DNA of 64,000 nucleotides, taken from NCBI GenBank assembly GCA_963822695.1, contig CAWGJH010000006.1, positions 124,001 through 188,000 of the forward strand, written 5' to 3'. The translations under genes were made by a program, and so were the position numbers. The DNA is from GCA-003244245 sp963822695 (GTDB lineage: Bacteria; Actinomycetota; Actinomycetes; Mycobacteriales; Pseudonocardiaceae). Position 1 is the stretch's first letter. Each line of letters begins with the position of its first letter. Positions 43,487 to 52,665 of this stretch are shown in pieces. Below the pieces are notes generated by a model. It was not told where the DNA came from. It saw only the letters and a list, made by a program, of their open reading frames with translations, and made no database searches.

Positions 43487-44367
43487 GACATGCTCTCTTC
43501 ATCGAAGTACTGTCGTCGTGATAAAGAGCGAGTCTAGCTAAATTCTCTCACAATGACACCTACCACACTGGGTGCCCTTAAGGAGCCAGAAACCGCGCTG
43601 GATGCGCCGATCCCCTGAACACCACCCAAACATTGAGATCCTGCGCAGTCCGCCCAGCCTCGGCCTGATTTTCAGCGACCCGGGCGCTCGGCAAGTTCAG
43701 TGATGACCGGACCCGCTTTTTCGATGCTGGCAGCCAATCCGCCCACGGCGGAAACGTTTCGATCGCCCGCGCCCGCGGGAAAAATACCGTGGTGCCGCCG
43801 CGCCGCTCCTCCCACCGCCAGCTGACCGATGCCTGCCACTGGTGGACGTCCACCGCCCCCCAGCACTTCCCCACCGCGTAGGGATCATGATGCCGGTCAA
43901 TACCCACCCCGCTGACCGTTTCCGGGACGCCGCCAGCAACATCACGTCCGCGCTCACCACGTCCACCGCTCCGGAGAGCTGCGCGGACCTGGCGACCGCC
44001 ACGTTCTGTTAGCCGGCGCTGAGGACGACCACGACAGCATCGAAGATAAGCTAAAGACCCACCGGCCATCGTCCCGAACACCAGCCTCCCACGGGGAGCG
44101 GCCGACCAGCTGGGAGCCGGTGGGGTGATCTCGATCCGCTCAATCCAGAATTCAATCTCATCGTGCGGCCTCACGCCGACCAACTCGGCGACGCAAAGCC
44201 GCAGCGCGAAGCCCACCAGCCGTCGTCCACCGATGAGCTGGGGATTAACGGTCTCGTTGACATCGAAACCGCCCCTTAATGAGGTCGGCGTGTCTGCGTA
44301 AAATGCGAATTCTTCTTGCCTAGTGTAGATCTGCCAGAAACACAACAAGCAAGAAGGGTAGCTCATA
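43487..44367 (-). other. Decayed coding region with no intact gene
   Basis: A long minus-strand frame is open here but its parts look like different broken genes. Segments with good codon bias are EIEFWIERIEITPP and RRLVGFALRLCVAELVGVRP (near 44120-44260), and, in shifting frames near 43650-44000, AVARSAQLSGAVDVVSADVM and LAASIEKAGPVITELAE. I recognise none. It lies between the peptide gene and an IS fragment and is probably the debris of IS-mediated rearrangement. Confidence 0.35.
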
Positions 44368-44550
44368 GTGTACCGTCTTCCTGGATTGAGTTTGCGCGCG
44401 GCCGAGCTGGCGGTCGGGTTGGTGACCGAAGAATTCCCCGACTGGACACCAAAAATCGGGAGGCAGCCGAAACTGGGTGTGGTGGGAGCATTGCGCCTGT
44501 GTCTGTGTTGGTTGCGGCGGAACATGACCTTCGGGGAACTGGGCGAGCCC
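44368..44550 (+). mobile_element. 5' remnant of an IS5-like (HTH_Tnp_4) transposase gene
   Basis: GTG at 44368 reads VYRLPGLSLRAAELAVGLV, then KLGVVGALRLCLCWLRRNMT and FGELGEP, the N-terminal helix-turn-helix of IS5-type transposases. Homology stops at about 44548, where the thrS remnant on the other strand begins, so this is one side of a rearrangement junction. The catalytic domain is absent. Confidence 0.55.
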
Positions 44551-44763
44551 GTCCTCGATAGGCGGGCCGATACCGGTTCAACCTCGACTTCCGTGTCCGG
44601 CACCCAATCAAGATCCTTCAGCGTCCAGTCAGGCAAACGAACGACCACGATCGCATTCGGTCCGGCCGTTGGGTAGCTTGGTGGCCGCGATGGCTTCGCC
44701 ACACGTCATCCCGGCCGGGACCACAACACGTTCGGCCACGACTTCGGGACGAGATGCGGGCAC
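44548..44763 (-). pseudogene. 5' remnant of a threonyl-tRNA synthetase gene (TGS domain)
   Basis: GTG at 44763 with AGGGAG six bases upstream reads VPASRPEVVAERVVVPAG, then CGEAIAATKLPN. One base out of phase it continues as NAIVVVRLPDWTLKDLDWVP and DTEVEVEPVSA, the TGS domain found at the start of actinomycete ThrRS (residues ~10-75). The frame shift near 44660 and the abrupt end at the IS5-like fragment leave no catalytic part. It lies 17 bases beyond the DUF6350 stop, in operon-like orientation. Confidence 0.65.
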
Positions 44764-44779
44764 GGTGAACTCCCTATGA

Positions 44780-46077
44780 TCAGCTAGCTCTGCTTGTGGG
44801 TTCGGGAGGTACCGGGTTGCTGCAGCCTGAGTCCACCTCGCCGTCGTGATCGGCGTCGGGGCCATCGGTGGCGTCTGGCGTGCTGGGTCCTGTCCTTAGA
44901 GGGGAGGAGGGCAGCAGCGTGGTGGCGCAGCCACCGAGCAGCGTCGCGGCCAGTACAGCCATCGCGAGCGTCCACACGGGAACGTCGACGGGGTCGAACG
45001 CCGCTGCACCAAGCCGTCCGCCGGCCAGTGCGCCGAGCATTGCGCTGCCGAGCGCGAGCACCAGGGCAGCCACCCCGAGCACCCGCAGCCGCTGCGGCAG
45101 GTCGCACCCAGCGGGGGCGCAACGGCGCCCCACCGCGGCGCCGACCAGCAGCGGCACCGCGAGGACGACACCCCACCAGGGTTGCGCAGGGCCTTGCGGT
45201 AGCGCGGCGAGCAGTGGCACCGCCGGCACCGGTCCAGCGTGCACCGCCAGCGGGCTGACCGACAACGCCCCTAGCGACAAGCCTGGTCCGGCCAGCCAGG
45301 ACAATCCGGCGATCGCCGCATTGGGCAGGTACCCGACCGACAGGACAGCCAGCCCGAAGGCGCTGCCGGCGTCGGACCCGGACATCTGGACGGCCTCAGG
45401 CACGGAGACCACCAGGGCGATCAGCACGGTGGCGAGACCGGCGGTGAGCAGCACCGCCAAGCCCCACAGCCCGGCCCTCAGCCCAGGCCGCACCCAGCAC
45501 GGTACCTCGCGGAGCGCCGCAGGCAGCAACCCGCACGGCCGGGCCAGGCCCAGACCCGCAGCGACACCGGCGAGCAGCGCGCAGCCGACGGCGGCCTGCG
45601 CGGGATCCGCGGTAACAGTCGCAGGGGTCACCGCCAACGCCAGAAACGCACCCAGGACACCGTGGGTGCCGGCGACCGCCCCGGCCACCCGCCCGGCGTC
45701 GGCGGGCTGGTGGATCCCGAACCGGACCGCCACCCCCGCCGCACCGCGGGCGACCAGCGCGCCGAGGAGCAGGGTGGGCAGCAGCGGCAGCACCCCGAGC
45801 GGGGCCCCGTCAATGGTCAGAGGGATGTGATGCGCGGCCAGCCAGCCCACCGCCCCCGCCCGCCCGCCACCCCCGCCACCCCCGCCACCGAACTGTCCGC
45901 TCCGACGGCCGCAGTGAGCATTGCGAGCACCACGACGGCGACGAGGTAGCTGGCACCGGCAGGCAGGCAGGCGGCGCCAACCATCGCGCCCCAGCCGGGG
46001 CGAGTGCCTTCACCTGCTGGGTCACGGGACAGCGACGACGGCGAGAGGGGCGACAGCAGGAAACTCACGGTGCCCAC
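44780..46077 (-). pseudogene. DUF6350-type integral membrane protein, frameshifted near its N-terminus
   Basis: The main frame (to 45850) encodes ~350 residues of hydrophobic, Ala/Leu/Gly-rich membrane protein starting GWLAAHHIPLTIDGAPLGVL, the DUF6350 (cell-division PerM-like) pattern, with ~8 helices and an Asp-rich tail. The missing N-terminus is in another frame from 46077 (SYLVAVVVLAMLTAAVGADS). The frame changes inside a G-rich stretch of repeated GTGGCGGGG near 45860-45900. In actinomycetes this gene usually sits between sucD and purN, as on the sucD side here. It may be a slippage mutation or a sequencing error in that tract. Confidence 0.65.
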
Positions 46078-46159
46078 CCTCGCAGCCGGGTAGAATCCTC
46101 GCGTCGATCACTTGGCCGACGCGCCCCCGCTATCACCAGATCGGAGTACCCCGCCGGGC

Positions 46160-47065
46160 TCAGGGCAGCGACTTCATGATCTCGCGCAGCAGTTCCGCAG
46201 TGTCACTGGGTGTTGTGCCGACCTGGACACCGGCAGCCTCCAGGGCATCCTTCTTGGCCGCAGCGGTGCCGGAAGAGCCGGAGACGATGGCGCCAGCATG
46301 GCCCATGGTCTTACCTTCCGGGGCGGTGAAGCCAGCGATGTAACCGATGACCGGTTTGGTGATGTTGGCTTTGATGTAATCGGCAGCGCGCTCTTCGGCG
46401 TCTCCGCCGATCTCACCGATCATCACCACTGCCGCAGTGTCGGGGTCGTCTTCAAAGGCCTGCAGGGCCTCGATATGAGTGGTACCGATAACCGGGTCAC
46501 CACCGATCCCCACGCACGTGGAAAAACCGATATCGCGCAGCTCGAACATCATCTGGTAGGTCAGGGTGCCGGACTTGGACACCAGACCGATCCGGCCCGA
46601 GCCGGTGATATCGGCAGGGATGATACCCGCATTCGAGGCGCCGGGGCTGATCACCCCGGGACAGTTCGGGCCGACGATGCGGGTCCGCACCGGTTTCCCG
46701 GCCGGCCCGGTGGCGCTGGCGCGTGCGCAGAAGGCGACGGTGTCATGCACCGGGATCCCCTCGGTGATCACCACGATCAGCCCGATGCCGGCGTCGATCG
46801 ACTCGAACACCGCAGCCTTGGCGAAGCGTGGCGGGACGAAGACCACGCTGACGTCGGCACCGGTAGCGGCCATCGACTCGGGCACCGAGCCGAACACGGG
46901 CAACGAGACACCCTCGAAGTCGATGACCTGGCCACCCTTGCCCGGGGTGACCCCGCCGACGACCTGACTGCCCGCGGCGAGCATCCGCTGGGTGTGCTTG
47001 CGACCCTCCGAACCGGTCATCCCCTGGACGATGATTCTCGAGTCCTTGGTCAGGAAGATTGCCAC
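46160..47065 (-). CDS. sucD: Succinyl-CoA synthetase alpha subunit
   Basis: A 301-residue protein with the CoA-binding N-domain (IIVQGMTGSEGRKHTQRML), VGPNCPGVISPGASNAGIIP and the phosphorylated His motif GHAGAIVSGSSGTAA. It joins SucC to make succinate, CoA and NTP in the TCA cycle. It starts 4 bases after the sucC stop, one operon. Length is standard. Confidence 0.97.
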   Translation of the reverse strand: MAIFLTKDSRIIVQGMTGSEGRKHTQRMLAAGSQVVGGVTPGKGGQVIDFEGVSLPVFGSVPESMAATGADVSVVFVPPRFAKAAVFESIDAGIGLIVVITEGIPVHDTVAFCARASATGPAGKPVRTRIVGPNCPGVISPGASNAGIIPADITGSGRIGLVSKSGTLTYQMMFELRDIGFSTCVGIGGDPVIGTTHIEALQAFEDDPDTAAVVMIGEIGGDAEERAADYIKANITKPVIGYIAGFTAPEGKTMGHAGAIVSGSSGTAAAKKDALEAAGVQVGTTPSDTAELLREIMKSLP

Positions 47066-47068
47066 TGG

Positions 47069-48250
47069 TCAGGCTCCCTTGGTGCAAGTCAGTGCGGCGA
47101 GCTCCGCGGCCTTATCCGCCGCGGCGTCCATCGTGTTGACCATCGTGACGAGTGGGTGCGCCGCGTGCGCGAGGATCCGGCGGCCCTCGGCGACGTTGTT
47201 GCCATCCAGCCGGACCACCAGCGGCTTGGCCGCGGTATCACCCAGGATGCTCAGCGCCTGCACGATGCCGGTGGCTACCTGGTCGCAGGCGGTGATCCCG
47301 CCGAAGACATTGACGAACACCGAGTGCACGTCCGGGTCACCGAGGATGATGTCCAGCCCGTCGGCCATCACCTGCGCGTTCGCGCCACCGCCGATGTCGA
47401 GGAAGTTGGCCGGCCGCATCCCTCCATGCGCCCGGCCCGCGTAGGCGACCACATCGAGCGTGGACATGACCAGACCCGCGCCATTGCCGATGATGCCGAC
47501 CTGCCCGTCAAGCTTGACGTAGTTGAGGTGGCGGGCCTTGGCCCGGGCCTCAAGCGGATCCTCCCCGGCCGAGTCGGCCAACTCGGCGTGATCGGGGTGG
47601 CGAAATCTGGCGTTGTCATCGAGGGTTACCTTCCCGTCCAGCGCGATGATTGATCCCTGCGGGTCGCGGACGAGCGGGTTCACCTCCACCAGGGTTGCGT
47701 CCTCGGCGACGAAGACATCCCACAGCTTCAGGACGGTGTCGGCCGCTGCCTGCGCCACCTCAGCCGGGAAGGCGGCGGCCTGGACGATCTCGGCGGCCTT
47801 GGCGGCGTTGACACCGGCAATGGGGTCCACGGGCACCTTGGCCAACGCCTCGGGTGTCGTCGCGGCGACCTCTTCGATGTCCATCCCGCCCTGCACGCTG
47901 GCCATCGCGAGGAAGCCACGGTGGGTGCGGTCGAGGAGGAACGAGAGGTAGTACTCCTCAACGATGTCGCACGCGGGGGTGACCAGCACGCGGTGCACGG
48001 TGTGACCCTTGATGTCCATGCCCAGGATCGCGGCCGCCTTGCGCTGCGCCTCCTCCGGCGTGTCGGCCAGCTGCACGCCACCCGCCTTGCCGCGGCCACC
48101 GGTCTTCACCTGAGCCTTGACGACGACGGTGCCGCCGAGCTCGGCAGCGGCGGCTCCCGCCTGCGCGCTGGTGGTGACGACGCGGCCGGGCAGCACCGGG
48201 ACGCCGTGGGCGTCGAACAGATCCTTCGCCTGGTATTCGTACAGATCCAC
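47069..48250 (-). CDS. sucC: Succinyl-CoA synthetase beta subunit
   Basis: A 393-residue ATP-grasp subunit: VDLYEYQAKDLFDAHGVPVL at the start, VVKAQVKTGGRGKAGGVQLA for ATP binding, EVNPLVRDPQGSIIALDGKV for metal, and NVFGGITACDQVATGI near the end. The GTG at 48250 fits the family start exactly; longer frames upstream are not supported. Confidence 0.97.
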   Translation of the reverse strand: MDLYEYQAKDLFDAHGVPVLPGRVVTTSAQAGAAAAELGGTVVVKAQVKTGGRGKAGGVQLADTPEEAQRKAAAILGMDIKGHTVHRVLVTPACDIVEEYYLSFLLDRTHRGFLAMASVQGGMDIEEVAATTPEALAKVPVDPIAGVNAAKAAEIVQAAAFPAEVAQAAADTVLKLWDVFVAEDATLVEVNPLVRDPQGSIIALDGKVTLDDNARFRHPDHAELADSAGEDPLEARAKARHLNYVKLDGQVGIIGNGAGLVMSTLDVVAYAGRAHGGMRPANFLDIGGGANAQVMADGLDIILGDPDVHSVFVNVFGGITACDQVATGIVQALSILGDTAAKPLVVRLDGNNVAEGRRILAHAAHPLVTMVNTMDAAADKAAELAALTCTKGA

Positions 48251-48308
48251 GCGCTCGACCCTATCCAGCCGCTGCCCGGCAGCAGCCCACTGACCCCGGT
48301 GAAGCACA

Positions 48309-48716
48309 TCACTCCACGGGGGCGGCGGCCACAGCGTCGCGCACCCAATCGACGATCTCGTGGGTGGTGGCACCCGGGGTGAAGACCTTGGCCACCCCGA
48401 GCCTGGTGAGCGCCGGGATGTCCTCTTCGGGGATGATCCCGCCACCGAAGACCAGCACATCCGTCGCGCCCTTGCTCTGCAACAACTCGATGACCCTGGC
48501 GAACAGCGTCATGTGAGCGCCGGAGAGCACCGAGAGCCCTACCGCGTCGGCGTCCTCCTGCAGCGCCGTCGCCACGATCTGTTCCGGCGTCTGGTGCAGT
48601 CCGGTATAGACGACCTCCATGCCAGCGTCGCGCAGGGCACGCGCGACAACCTTGGCGCCGCGGTCGTGCCCGTCGAGCCCCGGTTTCGCGACGACCACCC
48701 GGATACGTCCGCTCAT
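48309..48716 (-). CDS. Cobalamin-binding domain protein (methylmalonyl-CoA mutase C-terminal type)
   Basis: A 135-residue flavodoxin-like protein with AKPGLDGHDRGAKVVARALR, holding the Asp-x-His-x2-Gly motif whose His ligates cobalt, then VGLSVLSGAHMTLFARVIEL and VFGGGIIPEEDIPAL. It is the stand-alone B12 domain found beside sucC in many actinomycetes. Its partner mutase is not in the window. It is 58 bases upstream of sucC on the same strand. Confidence 0.92.
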   Translation of the reverse strand: MSGRIRVVVAKPGLDGHDRGAKVVARALRDAGMEVVYTGLHQTPEQIVATALQEDADAVGLSVLSGAHMTLFARVIELLQSKGATDVLVFGGGIIPEEDIPALTRLGVAKVFTPGATTHEIVDWVRDAVAAAPVE

Positions 48717-48945
48717 TGAGCCGAGGGTAGCTCGTATGGCGACCGCCCAGCGCGGAGAAACTGACGCTGGCCGATACAGCCAGACGTATCGCGGAGCGGC
48801 GCCTTGCCCCCACGCGCCGCCCTTCGTTACAGTCCCACGGCCCACAGCCCGAGTACTGCTGACTGGTGGCTGGTTCCCACCAGCTTCCCGGGATCCCCCG
48901 CCCGGTGTCAGCACGGACTCCCCCCCCGAGACGGAAAGGCAGGTC

Positions 48946-49746
48946 TTGGCTCGACACCGCTCCCCAGGCGGCCGACAACCATCTCTGGTGGTTGAGGCGG
49001 CGCTGCAGCCCAGCCACCCGAGTCCCAGCCTGCCGGGTCCCCGGGCAGCGCACCGCATCACGGCCCCTTCTCCTGCCGCGCGCGGTCGGGTAGTGGTAGC
49101 AGCCGTGGCCGCTGGCGCCTTCGTGGCCGCAGGCCAGACAATCGACCACACTGCCGTCACGATCTCCGACGATGCCACGTTGCTGGCGTCCGCACAGGAC
49201 GCGTCGACGGCGATGGGCATCGGCGGCCCCGCCCCCGCCCCGGAGTACCTTCCGGTGACTCGGCCAGCAGACCCCGCCTCGGTCGAAGCCGTGCAGGCGA
49301 TGGCGAAGGGCCAGCGCTTGCTTAACGAGCGCGCCACCCAGGAAGCCGAGGCCAGCCGGGTTCGGTTCGTCCTGCCCACGAATGGCGTCTTCACCTCGGG
49401 ATACGGCGCCCGGTGGGGAGTGTTCCACTACGGTATCGACCTCGCCAATGCCATCGGGACGCCGATCGTCGCCGCTGCCGACGGCGTGGTTGCGGAGTCC
49501 GGGCCGGCCAGCGGTTTCGGCCTCTGGGTGCGCATCCGGCACTCCGACGGCACGATTACCGTCTACGGGCACATCAACCGCTCGCTCGTGGTGGAAGGCC
49601 AGAAGGTCCGAGCGGGCCAGGAGATCGCCGAGATGGGCAACCGGGGCAACTCGACCGGGCCGCACCTGCACTTCGAAGTGTGGAACGCAGCCGGTCAGAA
49701 GATCAATCCGCTTATCTGGCTGCACCAGCACGGCATCGACCTGTGA
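48946..49746 (+). CDS. M23-family zinc peptidase (LytM domain), exported
   Basis: About 266 residues. An internal hydrophobic stretch (RVVVAAVAAGAFVAAGQ) may be a signal anchor. The C-terminal ~130 residues are the M23 domain: GVFHYGIDLANAIGTPIVAA with the zinc His and Asp, ITVYGHINRSLVVEGQKV, and GPHLHFEVWNAAG with the HxH ligands. It should cut peptidoglycan cross-bridges. TTG at 48946 is preferred because GAAAGG lies upstream; longer frames overlap the B12 gene. Confidence 0.85.
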   Translation: MARHRSPGGRQPSLVVEAALQPSHPSPSLPGPRAAHRITAPSPAARGRVVVAAVAAGAFVAAGQTIDHTAVTISDDATLLASAQDASTAMGIGGPAPAPEYLPVTRPADPASVEAVQAMAKGQRLLNERATQEAEASRVRFVLPTNGVFTSGYGARWGVFHYGIDLANAIGTPIVAAADGVVAESGPASGFGLWVRIRHSDGTITVYGHINRSLVVEGQKVRAGQEIAEMGNRGNSTGPHLHFEVWNAAGQKINPLIWLHQHGIDL

Positions 49747-49763
49747 TGGCGCTGCTCGCCAGT

Positions 49764-50066
49764 TCACTGGCCGCCACCTGATGGCCATCCGCCAACCAGA
49801 TAAGCGTGCGCCGTGCGCCACACCGAGCACAACGGGAGCCGGCTGCGCCGCCACGGGCGGAACGCCCGGTCGCAGTGCTGGCAGCGTCTCCCGGGACCAG
49901 AACTGTGCTGCGCCAAAAGGCTCCGCCAGGCCGTGGCAAGAGGCAGCAGCCGAGCCCGCACCGCTGGCCAGGCCGCTCCTGGCTCCGCTGCGCGGAGCAT
50001 CCGCTCGACCTCGTGCAGGTACGCTTCCACGCGCTCCCGCAACACCCGACCTAACCGCTCGTCCAT
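49764..50066 (-). CDS. Small conserved actinomycete protein with Cys pairs, SOS-controlled
   Basis: A 100-residue protein starting MDERLGRVLRERVEAYLHEV, with a helical N-terminal half and a C-terminal RRCQHCDRAFRPWRRSRLPLC that may bind a metal. I recall similar small proteins in Pseudonocardiaceae, without known function. A perfect LexA box lies 21 bases upstream of the ATG at 50066, so that start is preferred over 50126, which would place the operator inside the gene. The gene should be induced by DNA damage. Confidence 0.75.
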   Translation of the reverse strand: MDERLGRVLRERVEAYLHEVERMLRAAEPGAAWPAVRARLLPLATAWRSLLAQHSSGPGRRCQHCDRAFRPWRRSRLPLCSVWRTAHAYLVGGWPSGGGQ

Positions 50067-50087
50067 CTCGCACCCCCAGTAGCGTAG

Positions 50088-50103
50088 TCGAACATATGTT
50101 CGA
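50088..50103. promoter_or_regulatory. LexA (SOS) box
   Basis: TCGAACATATGTTCGA matches the actinomycete SOS box TCGAAC-N4-GTTCGA at all fixed positions and is a perfect palindrome. It precedes the minus-strand gene ending at 49764. No equally good copy was seen elsewhere in the window. Confidence 0.85.
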
Positions 50104-50150
50104 ACGCTAGCGGGCGACCCTGACACCCCATGGACTGCACCGAGGACGGG

Positions 50151-50288
50151 TCAAGCTCGACAGGGACCGTAAGCGCCGTGACTGGCGATGACGAGCGAAC
50201 CGTCGAACATCAGGATCTCGTTGACCATCTGCACGACCTGGTTACGGTAGTTGATCACGATGCTGTCAATGTCCGTATACCGGCTCAT
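50151..50288 (-). CDS. Unannotated 45-codon small ORF
   Basis: ATG at 50288, TGA at 50151-50153. The product starts MSRYTDIDSIVINYRNQVVQ and ends SLVIASHGAYGPCRA. Codons end almost always in G or C, matching real genes of this genome, and GGCGGGGA lies just before the ATG. It stands upstream of the LexA box on the same strand and divergent from the NACHT gene. There is no recognised family. It may be a true small protein or the start of a lost gene. Confidence 0.45.
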   Translation of the reverse strand: MSRYTDIDSIVINYRNQVVQMVNEILMFDGSLVIASHGAYGPCRA

Positions 50289-50344
50289 TCCCCGCCTGCC
50301 TGCACCGTCGCGTCGCCTGGGAGGAGATCGAAACCGAAGCGACA

Positions 50345-52637
50345 GTGACGAGCAGAATACATAGCGTGGCGAGCAGAATACGTAGTGATCACACCCGACG
50401 GCGTGGGAATCGTTTAGTAGGTCCGGTGCGGGTGGTCGGGTTGCTCGCGTTGCTGGTCGTGTTGGTGCTGCTGGACAGTGTGTTGATCGCTAAGGGTGTG
50501 GATCGGGCCAGTATCTGGGCGCCTGTGGTTAGCGCGGATGTGGCGATCATCGTGGCGGTGATCGGCATCGTAACCTCGTGGTGGCCGACCACACCAGTCG
50601 GCTCGAAGGAGGACCCACCGCCGGACCAGGCGGTTACCGACCTCGCCGACGCGGTGCGTCGGCAGTGGGTACAGGAGGCGTCGCGGTTCTTGCGACGGCC
50701 CGAGCCGATACGCATCCGGTGGTCGCGCACCAGACGGCCCGTGGCGCCCAGTCTGGCAACAGCGTTGAACGACGGTGCAGGGCCAGAGTGCCTGGTCAAG
50801 TTGTTCAGGAAGCTACGGGTCCGGCAGTTGATGCTCCTGGGAGATGTCGGCGCAGGTAAGACCGCGCTGGCGTTGCTGTTCACCCTCGGTCTATTGGACA
50901 GTCTGCGGCCAGGTGAACCGGTGCCGGTACTGCTGAGTGCTTCCTCATGGGATCCTCGCACCGAGCACCTGCATCATTGGCTAGCGCGCCGGATCCTCGA
51001 GGACTATCCGGCGCTGGCCAACCACGACGTCTACGGCCCTGACGCGGCCGAGCGGATGGTCACCCAGGGACAAGTCATGGTGGTCTTGGATGGCTTAGAC
51101 GAGATCTCCGCAGCGCTGCTCCCGCAGGCCATCGACGCCCTAGATGCCGCCGTTGCCAACAAGCACCCCTTGCTGGTGACCTGCCGCAGCGACGATTATC
51201 AGGCTGCGGTGGCCCGAAGCGGCACCATCCTGACCCAAGCAACCGTGCGGGAGATCGAACCCGTGAACCTTGACGACGCGGCGAGTTTTCTGATGGCGGC
51301 GGGGCCATCGGCCACAGACCGCTGGTGTCCCGTGGTGGATCACCTTTGCTCGCGTCCCGACGTGCCGCTAGCGAGAGCGTTGACCAGCCCCCTGATGGTC
51401 AGTCTGGCCAGAACCGTCTATGCCGCCCCTGCTTCTGATCCCACAGAACTGCTCGATGCCACCCGATTCCCCGACCAAGCCGCCGTCGAACACCACCTGC
51501 TTGAGGCGTTCATCCCCGCTGCCTACCGCTATGTTCCCCCCGCACCCAGAACACCATCGACCTCGGCGACGGGGCGATACTCGCCAGACCAAGCCCGCCA
51601 TTGGCTGACATTCCTCGGCCGTCATCTTGACATGCTCGCCAGCAGGGATCTGGCATGGTGGCAGTTGGTTGAACGCCATTCCCAGGACTACTCGCGCGAT
51701 ATCCATCGGGCTCACCGCCGGGCTGGTCTTTGGGTTCGTGGGTGTCCTCGGCATGGCAGGTGTCGCTGACCCCACCTACCGCCTTGCGGCAATCCTGGTG
51801 TTCGGTCTGGTGTTCGGTCTGGCGACCGGCCTGTCTTACGGCTTGAACAAGCAGCACGAACCGTTGCGTGTCGACGCGCGATTCCGGGGAACGCTGGTGC
51901 CGTTTCTTCGTCGATTCGTGCCCGGCCTTGCGATGGGTGTCGGTGTCAGTTTCGGGGTTGGTCTGCCGTACCAAGGGGCGCTCGCGGCCGGGCTGGTGTT
52001 GGGGTTCACGCTCGCGGCGTCGGTGTGGCTGGACATACCAGCCGATATGACCCAGATCTCCAGTCCCAGAGTCGTCCTAAAACAGGATCGCACAGCCGCG
52101 TTCTCATTCGGCCTGGTAATGGCGCTGTCGACTGGGCTTGCGGGGAGCCTCGGGGACGGGCTTACCTCTGGACTCGCCTTCGGCGTCCTCAATGGCGGTG
52201 GAGCGATTCTGGCCGGTGCACTGGTGGGCGCGGTCGCGGGTGGAGTCCTGGGTGGCCGCATGTATGGGCGCGTGGGTGGATACATGTTCGCGCTCACCGG
52301 CGCCGTCGTCGGTGTCCTCCAGTTCGAACCAGCCGATACCGGTTCGCATACGATCCTTGGGCTTGCTGCCTACGGGGTAACCGGCGGGCTCACCTGTGGG
52401 TGCGGGGGGGTGCTATCCAGGGCGTGGGGAGCCTATGCGGTCAGCCGAATCTGGCTGGCCCTGCGCGGTTACCAGCCGTGGCGACTGATGCGATTCCTCG
52501 ACGACGCCCACCGCAGGGGAGTGCTACGGCAGTCCGGCGCGGTATACCAATTCCGCCATGCCCGTGTGCAGGACCACCTCGCTCACGCCGATCCGAATCC
52601 ACAGCCCAGTCCACGTGAGCCCTATGACCTTAGATGA
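50345..52637 (+). pseudogene. NACHT NTPase with C-terminal membrane array, frame-shifted
   Basis: The first frame (to 51769) starts with two hydrophobic helices (VVGLLALLVVLVLL, VVSADVAIIVAVIGIV), then a NACHT domain with Walker A LLGDVGAGKTALALL and Walker B VMVVLDGLDEISAALLP, followed by CRSDDYQAAVAR. At 51668 one extra base moves the coding to a second frame (LNAIPRTTRAISIGLTAGLV), which encodes many Gly-rich membrane helices and the typical end QPWRLMRFLDDAHRRGVLRQ. Together they form one long protein of a well-represented Streptomyces-type NACHT family, some of which are implicated in antiviral defence. As it stands it is split, so probably inactive unless the base is an error. Confidence 0.7.
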
Positions 52638-52665
52638 TCCGTTCACCGGGTTGGCGGAAACAGGC

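Noticed and set aside
43578..44702. A single 374-residue minus-strand gene.
   Set aside because: The translation mixes a thrS fragment, the antisense of a transposase fragment and unrelated segments in changing frames; it is composite.
46112..47653. A 513-codon plus-strand frame opposite sucD and sucC.
   Set aside because: Antisense shadow of two clearly conserved genes; His/Asp/Gly-rich with no domain.
48106..50073. A 655-codon minus-strand frame across the B12 protein and peptidase genes.
   Set aside because: It overlaps three well-supported genes in other frames, and its content is low-complexity Arg/Gly.
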